Assembly: GCA_947462335.1 (NCBI GenBank)
Contig: OX381710.1
Location: forward strand, 30,867,004 to 30,931,003
Source: Harmothoe impar
Taxonomy: Eukaryota; Annelida; Polychaeta; Phyllodocida; Polynoidae
Reading direction: 5' to 3'
Length of the DNA stretch: 64,000 nucleotides
Positions 35,484 through 47,400 of this stretch are shown one piece after another (the stretch's first letter is position 1; every line of letters starts with the position of its first letter). The position numbers were made by a program, and so were the translations under genes. Below the pieces are notes generated by a model. The model was given only the letters and a program-made list of their open reading frames with translations, did not search any database and was not told the DNA's origin.

Positions 35484-38400
35484 ACAGAAAGAAAGAAAGA
35501 AAGAAAATTTAATATAAAAATAGGAAAGAAAGAAAGCATAGAAAGCTTACTAAAAATGAGTAGAGAATATTGTATCCTACACACACAGAAAAGTGAGAGT
35601 CATTGTCCCTAAAACTACTGCCTGACTCTCAGGTGAAGGTAGTTTTAGCGACAATGACTCTCACTTTTCTGAGGGTGTATCTAGGGAAGGGCCCGGGAAA
35701 GAGCCCCAGGACACGTTTGTGCAATTTTTATACACTGGATTACACTAGTCCACGTAGACACATCCAGTCCTCAATTAAATAATAGGACCACTTAAAAATC
35801 TGGCGTCTACATTGGACCAGCTAATTTAGCTATCTCTTCATCAGCGACATTTGGCAGCAATGCTAGCTATTAGATAACAATATTCACGAAAACATTGCAT
35901 GCATAATGTCAATGTATGAGCGTTTTGCCATCAAACGAAGTGTGATCCCACCTGGTGTTCCAGAAGCCGCAGTAGTCGCAGCAGCGGTTTCAGTTGGAGG
36001 AAACGTAGTTGTAGTCGCAGCAGTCGCAGCAGGCGCAGCAGGCGCAGCAGTCGCAGCAGGCGCAGCAGTCGCAGCAGGCGCAGCAGGCGCAGCAGTGCTG
36101 CTTTCAGTTGTTGTAACAGTGCTGGCTTTATTGGTGGTAAATCATGGAATTATAAACACTCATCATACACATGGTGCCACTTATTGGCTTTTACTATTAT
36201 CAGTTATTGAATTGAAATATATTTATTGGCTGAAAAATCTACATAAGATACATTGAGTTTTTCATTTAGCAGCCAAGTCACCTCCTGCAAAAGAAGGATC
36301 GGATAGAAAAGAGTTCATGTTATGTTTAGAGTTATTCACAAGTTCTTTGTCAAAGAGATTATAAGAGTTTCAGCATTGGGTAGATCTACTACACTATAAG
36401 GCACTAAGGAATTTCCGACTGTCTTTCAGTTTCTGAGTCTCTGGTGGCAGTCTGTTCCAGTCCTCCATCCCGCGTAGCAGTGGGCTCTTGTCGTAGACAT
36501 CACTCCGGGATCTCATGCATTTCAGTTTCACTTTAGCATTGGCTCGTAGAACTCTCGTAGGCACTACTATGTTGTCCATTATGGTGTTTCAATATTGGAT
36601 ATTCGTAATACTTTTATTCTTTTTTTTGTCAAATGAGCAGCGCTCTTTATTTTCCATAAGTAGTATATAGGTGAGTACATTTATCGAGCTGCTATGTTTT
36701 TTCCTGACAAAATATGTCTACCTAGTATATGGGTCATGCATTCTCCACATTGTATAAGGATGTCAGGTTTTCATGATAATGCACAAAGGACAGGACAGAC
36801 TAACATAGACAGGACAGACAAAACAGGACGGGACAACACAAGCTCAGTTACAATGCGATTACAATTATGCTAATTACAACAATCTCTCCAAGATATCCTC
36901 CAAGATGAGGAATTTCTTCACCTTATTTTCTCGCTTGCAAATTTCTCTTTCTGCTAGTAGTTTTCCTTTGAATTTTCTGGCCCAATCTAGCACATCTAGA
37001 TGGTTTTTGTGAAACAATCTTTGTCTATAAATATAAAATTGAATAGTATAAAGTTCTCTATTCTGGATGCCGATGTTGTATTTGGATTGTTCTAGGGCAC
37101 TTTTGTAGTCGTGGTCCCACGGGATAACAACTACCTCCTCGTTTCTTACAGGATAAGACCTTCCTCAATCTCATCATCAATGGAAAATCGTAGCACATTT
37201 TTCATCCACTTTCGTACCATATGCCAGAAGAAGGCTACATCTGGACAGTAGAGCAGAAAATGGGCGATATTGTCCTCCTGACCACAATATAAACATTCTG
37301 CGGAATCCACACCTTTCCTTTTAAACAGATACCGCCTACAGGGAAGGATACGTTGATATATTTTGAATTGCAAAGATTGAAGTTTTGTTTCTCTGGCTGC
37401 CCTTGTTTATAATTTTTTCCATAGATCAGGTTCTGTAGTCATGCATGGATAGACCTCTGTCCACCTTAATTGTGAAGAAGGAGTTTTGTAGTGTATTCTC
37501 CTTACCACATTATATATTGTTTTACTTGAGATAGAAAATAAGTTGACAGTTTCACCTATGCCAGCCCTTAAACACAAGAAGAGCGGAGTGTGATTAATTT
37601 CCTCACAAGTTATTTTCATTGACCATGGGATGGCAGACTTAATTTGTAACATTTGCAGAAAATTACATTTTACTCCATATATATATAATATATATATATG
37701 GTTGTCATCTCATTATGGTTCATAAAGCTACCATTTGATATCAAGTCTCGTACCTGCACAATACCTGCCTCTCTCCACTCCTTCCATTGTTCCAAATGCT
37801 CTCATTTTGAAATTCTTCTTCATTTTTTGGATAATGATGATAAATCTTTATCCAAGTCTCTAGGATATCCGTATAGAATGGATTTGCAATATCTTTGATC
37901 TTACTTCTTTTCTTTTCTAGGAAGGTGTAAAAGAGGGAGGTCTACACATTGAAGATAATTATATCTTGGATATATTGTCCATCTTTGATGTTCAGATAAC
38001 CAAAGTCTCTTAATCCAGTGCAATTGGCTAGATCTAACCATCGATTCAAAATCTAACAACCTTAACCGTCTTTCTCCTATTGGCAGGCACATTGTACATA
38101 TGATAGGCAACTCTGTTCACAGCACTACCCCAGAGAAATTAACTTTCTGAAAATACTTTTATTCTTAATGCTGTCTCTCCATATTTATATCATATTTTAC
38201 ACAAAGAAACTCTCAAACTGTTGATGACAAAAAAAAGGTACCTACTAGTTTGACACATCACACGATGGCTTGCAGTACACGCTGATGGTTCAAATAGGTG
38301 ATTGGCCTGTCCATCAGCATAGAGGCAGGCTCCAGACCCAGTTGGCTTTTTTCCGTTTGATCCTGCATCCTTCCAATTGCCGCCTGCCACTTGCTCACCA

Positions 38401-41400
38401 GATGGCCATATCCATTTCCCTGCCGCCGCATTCCCTTGTTGATTTGCATTCAACCAGTAGCTAGAGAAGAGAGAATTGTTTTCAGCTTATAAGGCCACTT
38501 GAAAAAGATCAGCTTTACGGACATCTCCTGCATGGGTGCTTTAAAATGAAAGATTTCATAAAAAAAAATATGACCAAAATCCCGCATGCATGAAGAGGGT
38601 AACAATGTCATATAATATACCGAACTAACCATACCTCAACCAATAATTGGTGTAGGAACTAGATTTAAAAAGCATTTTACTCCCTGTTTTATTCTCAATG
38701 TTTTTAAAGTATTGTCCCCATCATCTATGATGGTTAAATTGAAGATCATACAATGCATATATCCAAATTCTATTAAATCTGAAATATAAGAATTGGCCGC
38801 CCTCAATGCATAAAATAGGAATATCAAATAAAATAAAAAGCCTCCCTCCCGCATCTCCCCCCCCCCAAAGTATCCGCAGAGCTGATCATTATTTTCAAGC
38901 GGCCTAACATCTATAGTTTTCTCACATTTGGAATATGAGTGGTGTCATTCAAGCATGATCAGATGTGGAACTTTGTTGTGGGACTGTGGTGTTGGTGCTA
39001 GAGGAGCTGGGGTATATCAACAGAAGAAATGCTACTACGGTGTCATGTTCGTTGGATTAGTGAAGCACAAATCTATAGGTAAAGACAGGTGCAGTATACT
39101 TATAATATAATGCGAAAAAGACATAATGGTGTTTACAATATCATTTTGAGTTCACAGAATGTAACCAACGGTTTCTAAGATATCTACAGAGAGAAAAGAT
39201 ACAGGGTCATAAGGGAGTCCGGGTTGCCTCCACGATGATTCTCCTCTCTATAGGGGAGCCCAGGCTGCATAAGAGAGCCTATCTGACTCCCTGACTGAGC
39301 TAAGGGAGTCACGGGCGCACTTAAGAGAGTCGAATCAGGAGCAATGCTCACCTAGAGAGGGGGGGGGGGTCATTCTGGAGGCAACCTAAACTCCCTTTTG
39401 ACGCGGTTTCTTTTCTCTGTGTAATATATGACTCGGTGGGAAGTGAACTCCACCTGTTATATTTTAGTTTCTATGCACTCACCATCTTTATTACCTATGC
39501 CACAGTAACGTTCTATGTATAAACCTCTATTGACCTATCAAATTAGGGGTAAAATAGAGAAGGCACAACACAGAAAACAAATATAGAGTCTGATATAAAC
39601 CTTGGGGCACTGCTATAATGTGTTTTCATGTGTTCGATCTTTGCAGTCGTGTCTAACACTATGAGGGTGGTACCATTCTGTTCGCACTGGGAAACGGCAC
39701 TGCTCTGGGTGGTCGCAGTCGTGGCAGATAATTCATAGCACCATCTCATGTTCCCATCGACATATAGCTGTATACTACAAGCTGAAATAGAAGACGAATC
39801 TTAGAGTTATCTTGATGATCAAGGTTTTTTCTTTTGCTTTGATCCACATTGATTTATTAATTTTCACAATGAGACGTGTAAGGGTTCCCACTGAAAAGTA
39901 CTGGGGAAATGAACGTTCACAACTTGAGTGAATCAGGTGAATCTGGGAAGGTGACCATTACTTGGGAAAAACTTGGGAATCCCTCAAGAATTCACACCGG
40001 GAGTTCCTGTGAAACCGGAAGCAAGTTTTTGACCCAGGAGATACTACAGACTTTCTGAAGATGTATTCTCATACATTTATCCCCATACTATCATACAATT
40101 CACCCAAGTTTGAACTTGGGATATTTCCCAGTTATTACCAAGATTCACCTTTCTTGATGTACTCCCAGTTCTACACCCAATCGACATGTTCTATGGTGAG
40201 GGGCATTTCCTGTGCTTTTCTCAGGAAATGGACTTATGCAAAACTAGTGACATGTCCATAAGATTTCCACAAGTCTGGACTCTGGATATTCCCAAGTTAT
40301 TCTCGAGATTCACCCTTTTTGTCATACTTTCAGTTTTCTATGACATTGATATGTTCTATGGTGAGGGGCATTTCTTGTGCATTTCTCATGAAATGGACTT
40401 GTGCAAAACTAGTGACATGTCCATAAGATTTCCACAAGTCTAGACTTTGGATATTCCCAAGTAATTCCTGTGATTCACCCTTGTTTTCATAATCTAAGTT
40501 TTGTATGACATTGATATGTTCTATGATGAAGGGCATTTCTTGTGAATTTCTTAGGAAATGGACTTGTGCAAAACTAGTGACATGTCCATAAGATTTCCAT
40601 AAGTCTGGACTCTGGATATTCCCAAATTATTCCCCAGATTGTTGCTCTCTTGACAAAACTTAGGGCTTGACCCCTGTTGTCAAACCCTAAGTTTTGTAGA
40701 TAAAGGGAACACACTGACCCTGCCCCAGCTTAGTTAGCACCCCCCCCCTCCACACAAACACACTTGTGACATCCTTCCCTGGGGGCCCAGGGCTGCACCC
40801 AAGCCTGACTCAGCTCCTGGCCTAATCCTGTTATGATAGTACAGACACTGGGTATGTTACCTAGACAACAGGTCATGTGTTAGAATGTCTGCCTATATCA
40901 TAGTATCCATGCACCATTAGGCCATCCCTCCCCAACAGATACAGACAGGAAGAAGTAAAAGAGAGGGAGATGTGCAAATGCAATATTTTGAAGGTTTGTA
41001 CCCTTTTCTATATTATGCATTTATTGCTACATTACTTTGTATATCTATACATGTAGGTATATATAATGCATGTTGATGATTATATTCAACACAACAGATA
41101 GGACATGTTGAATTTTATATATGTGTAGGCCTATACTATAATTTTATAAATCTATGTCATTGCCTTGGTAGTATAATTATGCATATGCATGTTTTTGTAT
41201 ACTGTTTACATCAGACTCTGACAAAAATATGAAAAGAGTATTCTCTGCCTGACATAATTGTTATACATATGTTATGCCTCATATGCTAATTGTACATGTA
41301 TTTTGTTCTTTTAGGTCATTCCCAACAGCAGCTGCAATATGTAACATTCAGGGATACAGGAAGTTTAATTGATAATGTTGTGATGTGAAAACAAATAAAA

Positions 41401-44400
41401 GTGATAAATAAAGGAGCTGAACTGTGTATTTTGCTATAATTTAGTATTCATTAATGGTGTTATTCTGAGGCAAAGAAGTTGCCAAACTGGGGAACCATAA
41501 CTTGGGAGAAGCAGGTGAAAATCTGGGGAACCAAACTAGGGAACCATAACTTGGGAGAAGCAGGTGAAAATCTGGGGAATCATAACTCAGGAGAAACAAG
41601 TGCCAATCTTGGGAACTATGACTTGGGAGAAACAAGTGCCAATCTGGGGAGCCATTACATGAGAATTTGATCTTGTGGAAATCACAGGAATAACTTGAGA
41701 CCCAGACATGAGAAAAACTTGTGCAAATCATGAGAAATCTTGAGAATCAGACTTAGGAAATAAAGTTGTGTGAATCTGGGGATAAACTTAGGATTCAGAC
41801 TTAAGATATTATCTCAAGTATGCTAGGTTTTTTGCTGTCTACACTTTCCCGGGAACCCTCCCTTCCCAGTTCTGGAGAATCTCCCCAGTCGTGACTCGGG
41901 AAATTCCTAAGAATTTCCAAAGTTTTTGTTCAGTGGGTTGTAATAATAAGTGACAAAAGGATTTTGTGGAAGGTTGCCAAAATTGGACCGGCTTGTAAAT
42001 TGGACCATCCCTGTTTCCCTTAGTTACACTAATTGGAACAAAATTTCAGTTATGCAACATTTTGGGTAATTCCAAGTATATTCTCAACAAGTAACTTTTT
42101 TTTTGTGAAGGGGTCAGTAAAATGGTTCTTCTAAGGCTAATTGATTTTGGGACCTCCTGATCTTATTTTTCTAGTTGTTTACTTAAGCCCTCCCCGTTGC
42201 TAGGAAACAGTATTTGGAACAAAATCCTTTCAGATAGTAAGAAATGATATTTTGTTATTGGGTAATAATCAAAAAACTTAAAATTCACTGATAGGCTTTG
42301 GGAGAGAGAAAGTTGATGATAAATATGACAAGGCGCCTAAATTGGACCAAAACAAGTTTCCATAATTGGACCAGGTCCAATTATGGAAATTGACAATTTT
42401 TGACCGGCAGGAGTAAAAAATTCGACCCCGAAAACAATTCTCCCCAGAATATCTTGCCATCTGTTGTTAAAAGATGAGCACTCCCTTAGGGCATTCGAGT
42501 CACATACAAGCTGTTGCTGTAATTAACAGGACCTATCTATGAATCTAGCGAGAAAAAATAACAAAAACAAATTTTTTTATTTTTTTTCAAATGTCCCAAC
42601 TTTTTTTTTCACAGGGGTACTACCCATAATATGTAGGGTTGTTGGAAAGATATAAACGAGGAACTACACATCTGAACACATACCTGAAAGAAAACGATTA
42701 AGACCCGAAGAATATGTGAGAAAACTGACTGAATTAAGCATTGGTCCAATTTTGGATACCCGGTGGTCCGATTTAGGCACCCGGTATCCAAAATTGGACC
42801 GGTTGCATTCTTTTTTCATTGGCTTGTGGCAGCAAGAATAATTAAAATCTCAAACTTTTTTTTTACGATTAGAAGGCCTTTGACTAGGCTTACCCTTCAT
42901 ATGATTTTCATATTCAAATTACTAGAAATAAACGCTACACAGTGAAGTGTTCTTAGGGGGTCCAATTTTGGCAACCTTCCCTTAAGGTAGATAAATATCA
43001 TTGTTCGCAGTATACGTGTATATACAGGTTCAACTAGAACCTGAATAGCGGGTTTAAGGAAGGGATACAAATAATGATGGTGTCATATTTACTGATTGAG
43101 ATAGTATCTGATGAGTACAAACTTTGGGTTTGTCTTAAATATTATTTTACACGAATATAGATAGCATCTCAAAAGTGATGGCAGACAAAAAAACAAAATA
43201 TACAACATTGCTCAATTCCTGAATTGGCTCGACGTTGGCGACTATGTTTCTTCTGTTGGCTATCATTTAAGCTCTTCTGCTTTATCTCCCCCCGAGTTGA
43301 CACATTCCTCTTTCGTCTACGCCTTCCCGACACAATGTTTTGTATGCTGGGAATAGTCTCTAGTAGAGAGCTAAAAGAGAAACATCGTAAGATTCAGAGA
43401 TCAGAAACCACATTATACAATTAATATTACTATCAATAACACTTCAGATTTAAGATTTAACTAGCGGCACAATTTTCTATGACATAGGTGGCACACAATA
43501 CACAGAGAAAGGTAAAGGTGTCACCATAGCTCTTCTACCAGAGTCAACTCTAGTTGACTCTCATTACAGAATCATGATGACTTTGGTAGAAGGGTCACAG
43601 CTTCTTTAGTCGTACCCTTGCCCCTTGTACAACTTGACTTTCCCTTTAGTAAAGAGTCAATTGAAGTTGGCCCCTCCCACAACAGAGCCATTGCCCAGGT
43701 AGCAAGGGTATATTGGGCCAATGTCGACAATGATCGACTCCATCGCAATCGTTATACCAACCTTGGCCCATTGTAGGTAATGCATACATTGGTTCAACAT
43801 ACAAATTACAATGATGGCCCACCCTTGGCAATTCCTATAATGGGCCATTGCTGGGTTGACCGCTGGCCCAGAGCTGGCCCATGCTTGATATTGCTGATAT
43901 TGACCCAGTGTTGGCCCAGTGTTGGAACATTTCAGGGCCATCATATTATTTCTGATGTTGGACCAACATCGATTCTAACTACACTTGTCCAATATTGGCT
44001 GTGATCTACACCAGGGGGATTCAATGTTGCCTGAAGAATATCTTACAGGATGGCTCCAACTTTGCCATCATATTGGGTTATTAATGTGATCCCCAGTGTG
44101 CTCTACATGTTTAAAGGTCAGAGGAAGTTCATGGATGAAATTTGATATCTAAAAGTGCAATTTACTGCATGACATTAGTGGGAATCTGTCAAAAGGAACT
44201 TGAAGACACCTCATGTGTGGCTAATGGAGTTAGATAAGTCCTAAATCATAGTAATACAGTTTGTATGGTGTCTAACCAATTTGGGATAGAGATCAAGATG
44301 GATTGAAAAGACAGAAATGGCTTTTCCTAAACTGATGATACTTGACAGTCATGTCTTAAATGTGTTTGTACATTCAATTATACACATAAAAATAGTATTG

Positions 44401-47400
44401 TTCAATATAAGTGATTGTTGCAGTTGTCCTATATTGAGAATTATATGTTGGAGCCACATATGTATTTCAAGGTTGCCCCGATGTTTAATTTGTAACCTTG
44501 GAATAATGTAAAAACATTTTAATGTTGGCCCACCATTGGGCCAACATGAAATCAATATCCCTTTTTCCGAGCATGGGCCATTACTGGGCCAGCGGTCAAA
44601 CCAGCGGTGGGCCAATATCAAAATGCCAATATTGGCCCATTTTTAAGTGGTATATTGGCCCAATGATGGCCCAATGTACTTATGTTACCTGGGTGGTTGC
44701 TTGACTCCTCATGAAATGAAGAGTGTTAAAAAAAATTGATTAGTTGCATAGGATACCATGGGACCATAAGACTTGGAACTTACTGTCTGACATGTATGTA
44801 AGACACTGATTACTTCTACATATACACCTATGATATTGGCATTTAATTTGAAGCATGTAGATCTATATTGGTCTGCGAAATGGGAGTGTGCATGAGGCTG
44901 GTATAAACTATTCCTCTCACACAAGGAAAATTGGTGTCCATGTCTCGTTATTGACCCCTCTTGAGCAATACCCTAACCCACTTACTTCTCTCACTGGCCT
45001 CACCTGGCTTCTTCACTAATATACCTGTTGCCCCCACTCTACCCTCACATAATTATAAAATCAACCCTACTGATAAGTATCGATTTTGACTCCTCTTTTT
45101 TGATTCAACTGTAATTCACTTTCCAGAAACGGAGTCACAATCACTTGACCCCCCGTTATCAGAGTCACACGGGAGACAAACTGTGACTCTGGCTGTCAGA
45201 GTCATGGGGACTCCTTTACTTTTCTCTGTATAGATATTGTGGGTAACATCACCAGATCATGAAATTGGTATATCATGTTTTATCAGACATCGGGTAGGTC
45301 TATACAAATGGCCTAATAAAAGCAATAATTATAGTATACGATTAATTGGATATCAATCTGATATAGTAAATATATCCGAAATTAAGGCAAGGCTCAAATT
45401 AATGTACCACTTTTCCCTCTAATGTATTTCAATAATGAGATTGAGTCATTATCACAGAAAACATCCTCTGGAGGAATGGTACTCACGGATACTGCAGCGC
45501 TATACAAAGTGACAGACGTAGTGAAAGAAGAGGGAGTGAAATATGTTATTGCAAATGAGAAGTTTTGCAAACTGCAGCTACAATCTATAAATCTAGCCTA
45601 ATCTAATCTGCATAGGGCTTCTACTAACAGGATGCTGGAGAAAGTACTTGAGGCAAATCCAAAGAGCAGAAGAAGAGAAGATATCAAAAGGAATTAAGGG
45701 ACAGGTGAGGCAACACTGTAACTGATGTGTTAATCCAATACCAATGGGATATAGTGACCAGGTCTTGATATGATATGTAGCATATAAATATAGATAAGTG
45801 ACACCTACCTCTTTACCGGGTTTATATTACACACAGTTATAGCTGGAAATTTCAACTCGAGTGATGTTTCGATCTTTGTTTTGATGTTCACAGGATAGTC
45901 GAAGTACTTCTCAAACGATAGGTAGAGTGTGAGCACAAGAAGTACCAAGGTGCCCAAGGTGATGAGGATCCAGAATAATTTCCTCAGCTTTCCTATGTAA
46001 AGGGTCACATGATTTTCATAAAAGCTATGTTTACAGATTATCAGAACTCAGGCTTATGTATGTACGGAGGGTGAAAGTGATGGTATTCTTAGGGAGTGGT
46101 CACTTGTTAAAAACAGAGGTTGGGGTGGAGGTGGATTTTGGGGCCTTGAAGGGGAGGATCAAACATTTTGAACCCCTTATAGTGGGGAGGGCAACGAAAA
46201 GTAGACCCATTTAGAACAAAAAGCACTTTATTTATAGCCAAAAAGGGGTCGGCAATAATAAATTTCAAACCTTCTGGGGAGGGGGAACAAAAGAAATTTG
46301 GACCCCTCTCTCATCAGTTTGTGATGCTTATTGGTTGCTTCTCAGTGCAATTTTGGTTGATTATTGCCTCTAAAGTATCATTAAGAGATATCTGCAGTCT
46401 CCCCCTGCATAAACCATGGCCTTTGTAATATTGTAAATCTCAGGGATTCCAAAGCAAACTATCCAAATCACAATACTTGGTAATAATATTAGTAAGGTAT
46501 GTCTCGGCCGATAATGCCATTGGATTGGGACAAGATTAAGACCTCGTTGCATATCGCCAAATTGCATTTAATCCCCAGAGTTTGCTCCACCTAAATCGCA
46601 CTATAAAGTTTAGGCATCACGCATCCCCTGTGCCTTCATTATCCCATTTCAGTGATGGGTGGACAGCGGATGTGGGATGTATGTCCCTGTGAATGACTGG
46701 CATGTTGCTTTAAAGCACTTGAAGGGTTAAATAGCTGATAATCATAACGGTGTGATACCCGAACCCCTAGTGGGATGATCTTGTACATGATGGCAAATTA
46801 TTTCATCGCACCATCGCCTACAAGATTACACCCCCGTGAACTATACACTGTTAAAAGCAAATGCAGCTGAGCAATAGAATCCACTGTAGTTTTACATTAT
46901 ACTACGGTATTACTATACATGGGAAGTAGAATATAGTACTGGTTTACAGTATAATATGAGCAGATGGTACGTAGCTCACCAGTGTGCACGGACCAACGTT
47001 TAGAGTGAGTCTTAATCAAGTCTTAATATAGCTTAGTGTTTAAGGTGTCTGACTATTTTGGGTCAAAAGTATGTAGATTTACTCCTAATATTTACCCAAT
47101 ACACCTTATGTAATTTGGAACCAACCGCGAAGAGAAAAGTAGGGGGTCCCAAGCTACTTTTTAAAATATTGAATTTTGAAAAACAAAATTATAGCTCTCT
47201 AAGATTGAACCAGAGAATCCTTTATATTGAGAGCAGTGGTAGTAAAAGTATCGTCATATTTTTTAATTTCTCCAGCCCTGCCTTGAGCAGTGGATTAATG
47301 GGATCAGCACTGAACTTGGACACTGGGGTTGTGAGTTCGCTCCTTGGTCAATCCACCACTTTTACTCAATCTACTCTATAGGAGAGCGCACACGTCACAT

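Noticed and set aside
35906..36256. Plus-strand Ala/Val-rich open frame resembling membrane segments
   Set aside because: It is the complement of the Thr/Ala/Pro stalk exon; the minus reading has proper splice sites and phase.
40061..40536. Repeated MFYGEGHFLC-type open frames
   Set aside because: They arise from the 165-bp tandem repeat on both strands.
43646..44704. Several short open frames with WAN/GP-like words on both strands
   Set aside because: They lie in the TTGGCCCA-rich TIR element and recur in its second copy as repeat shadows (for example 62572-62823).
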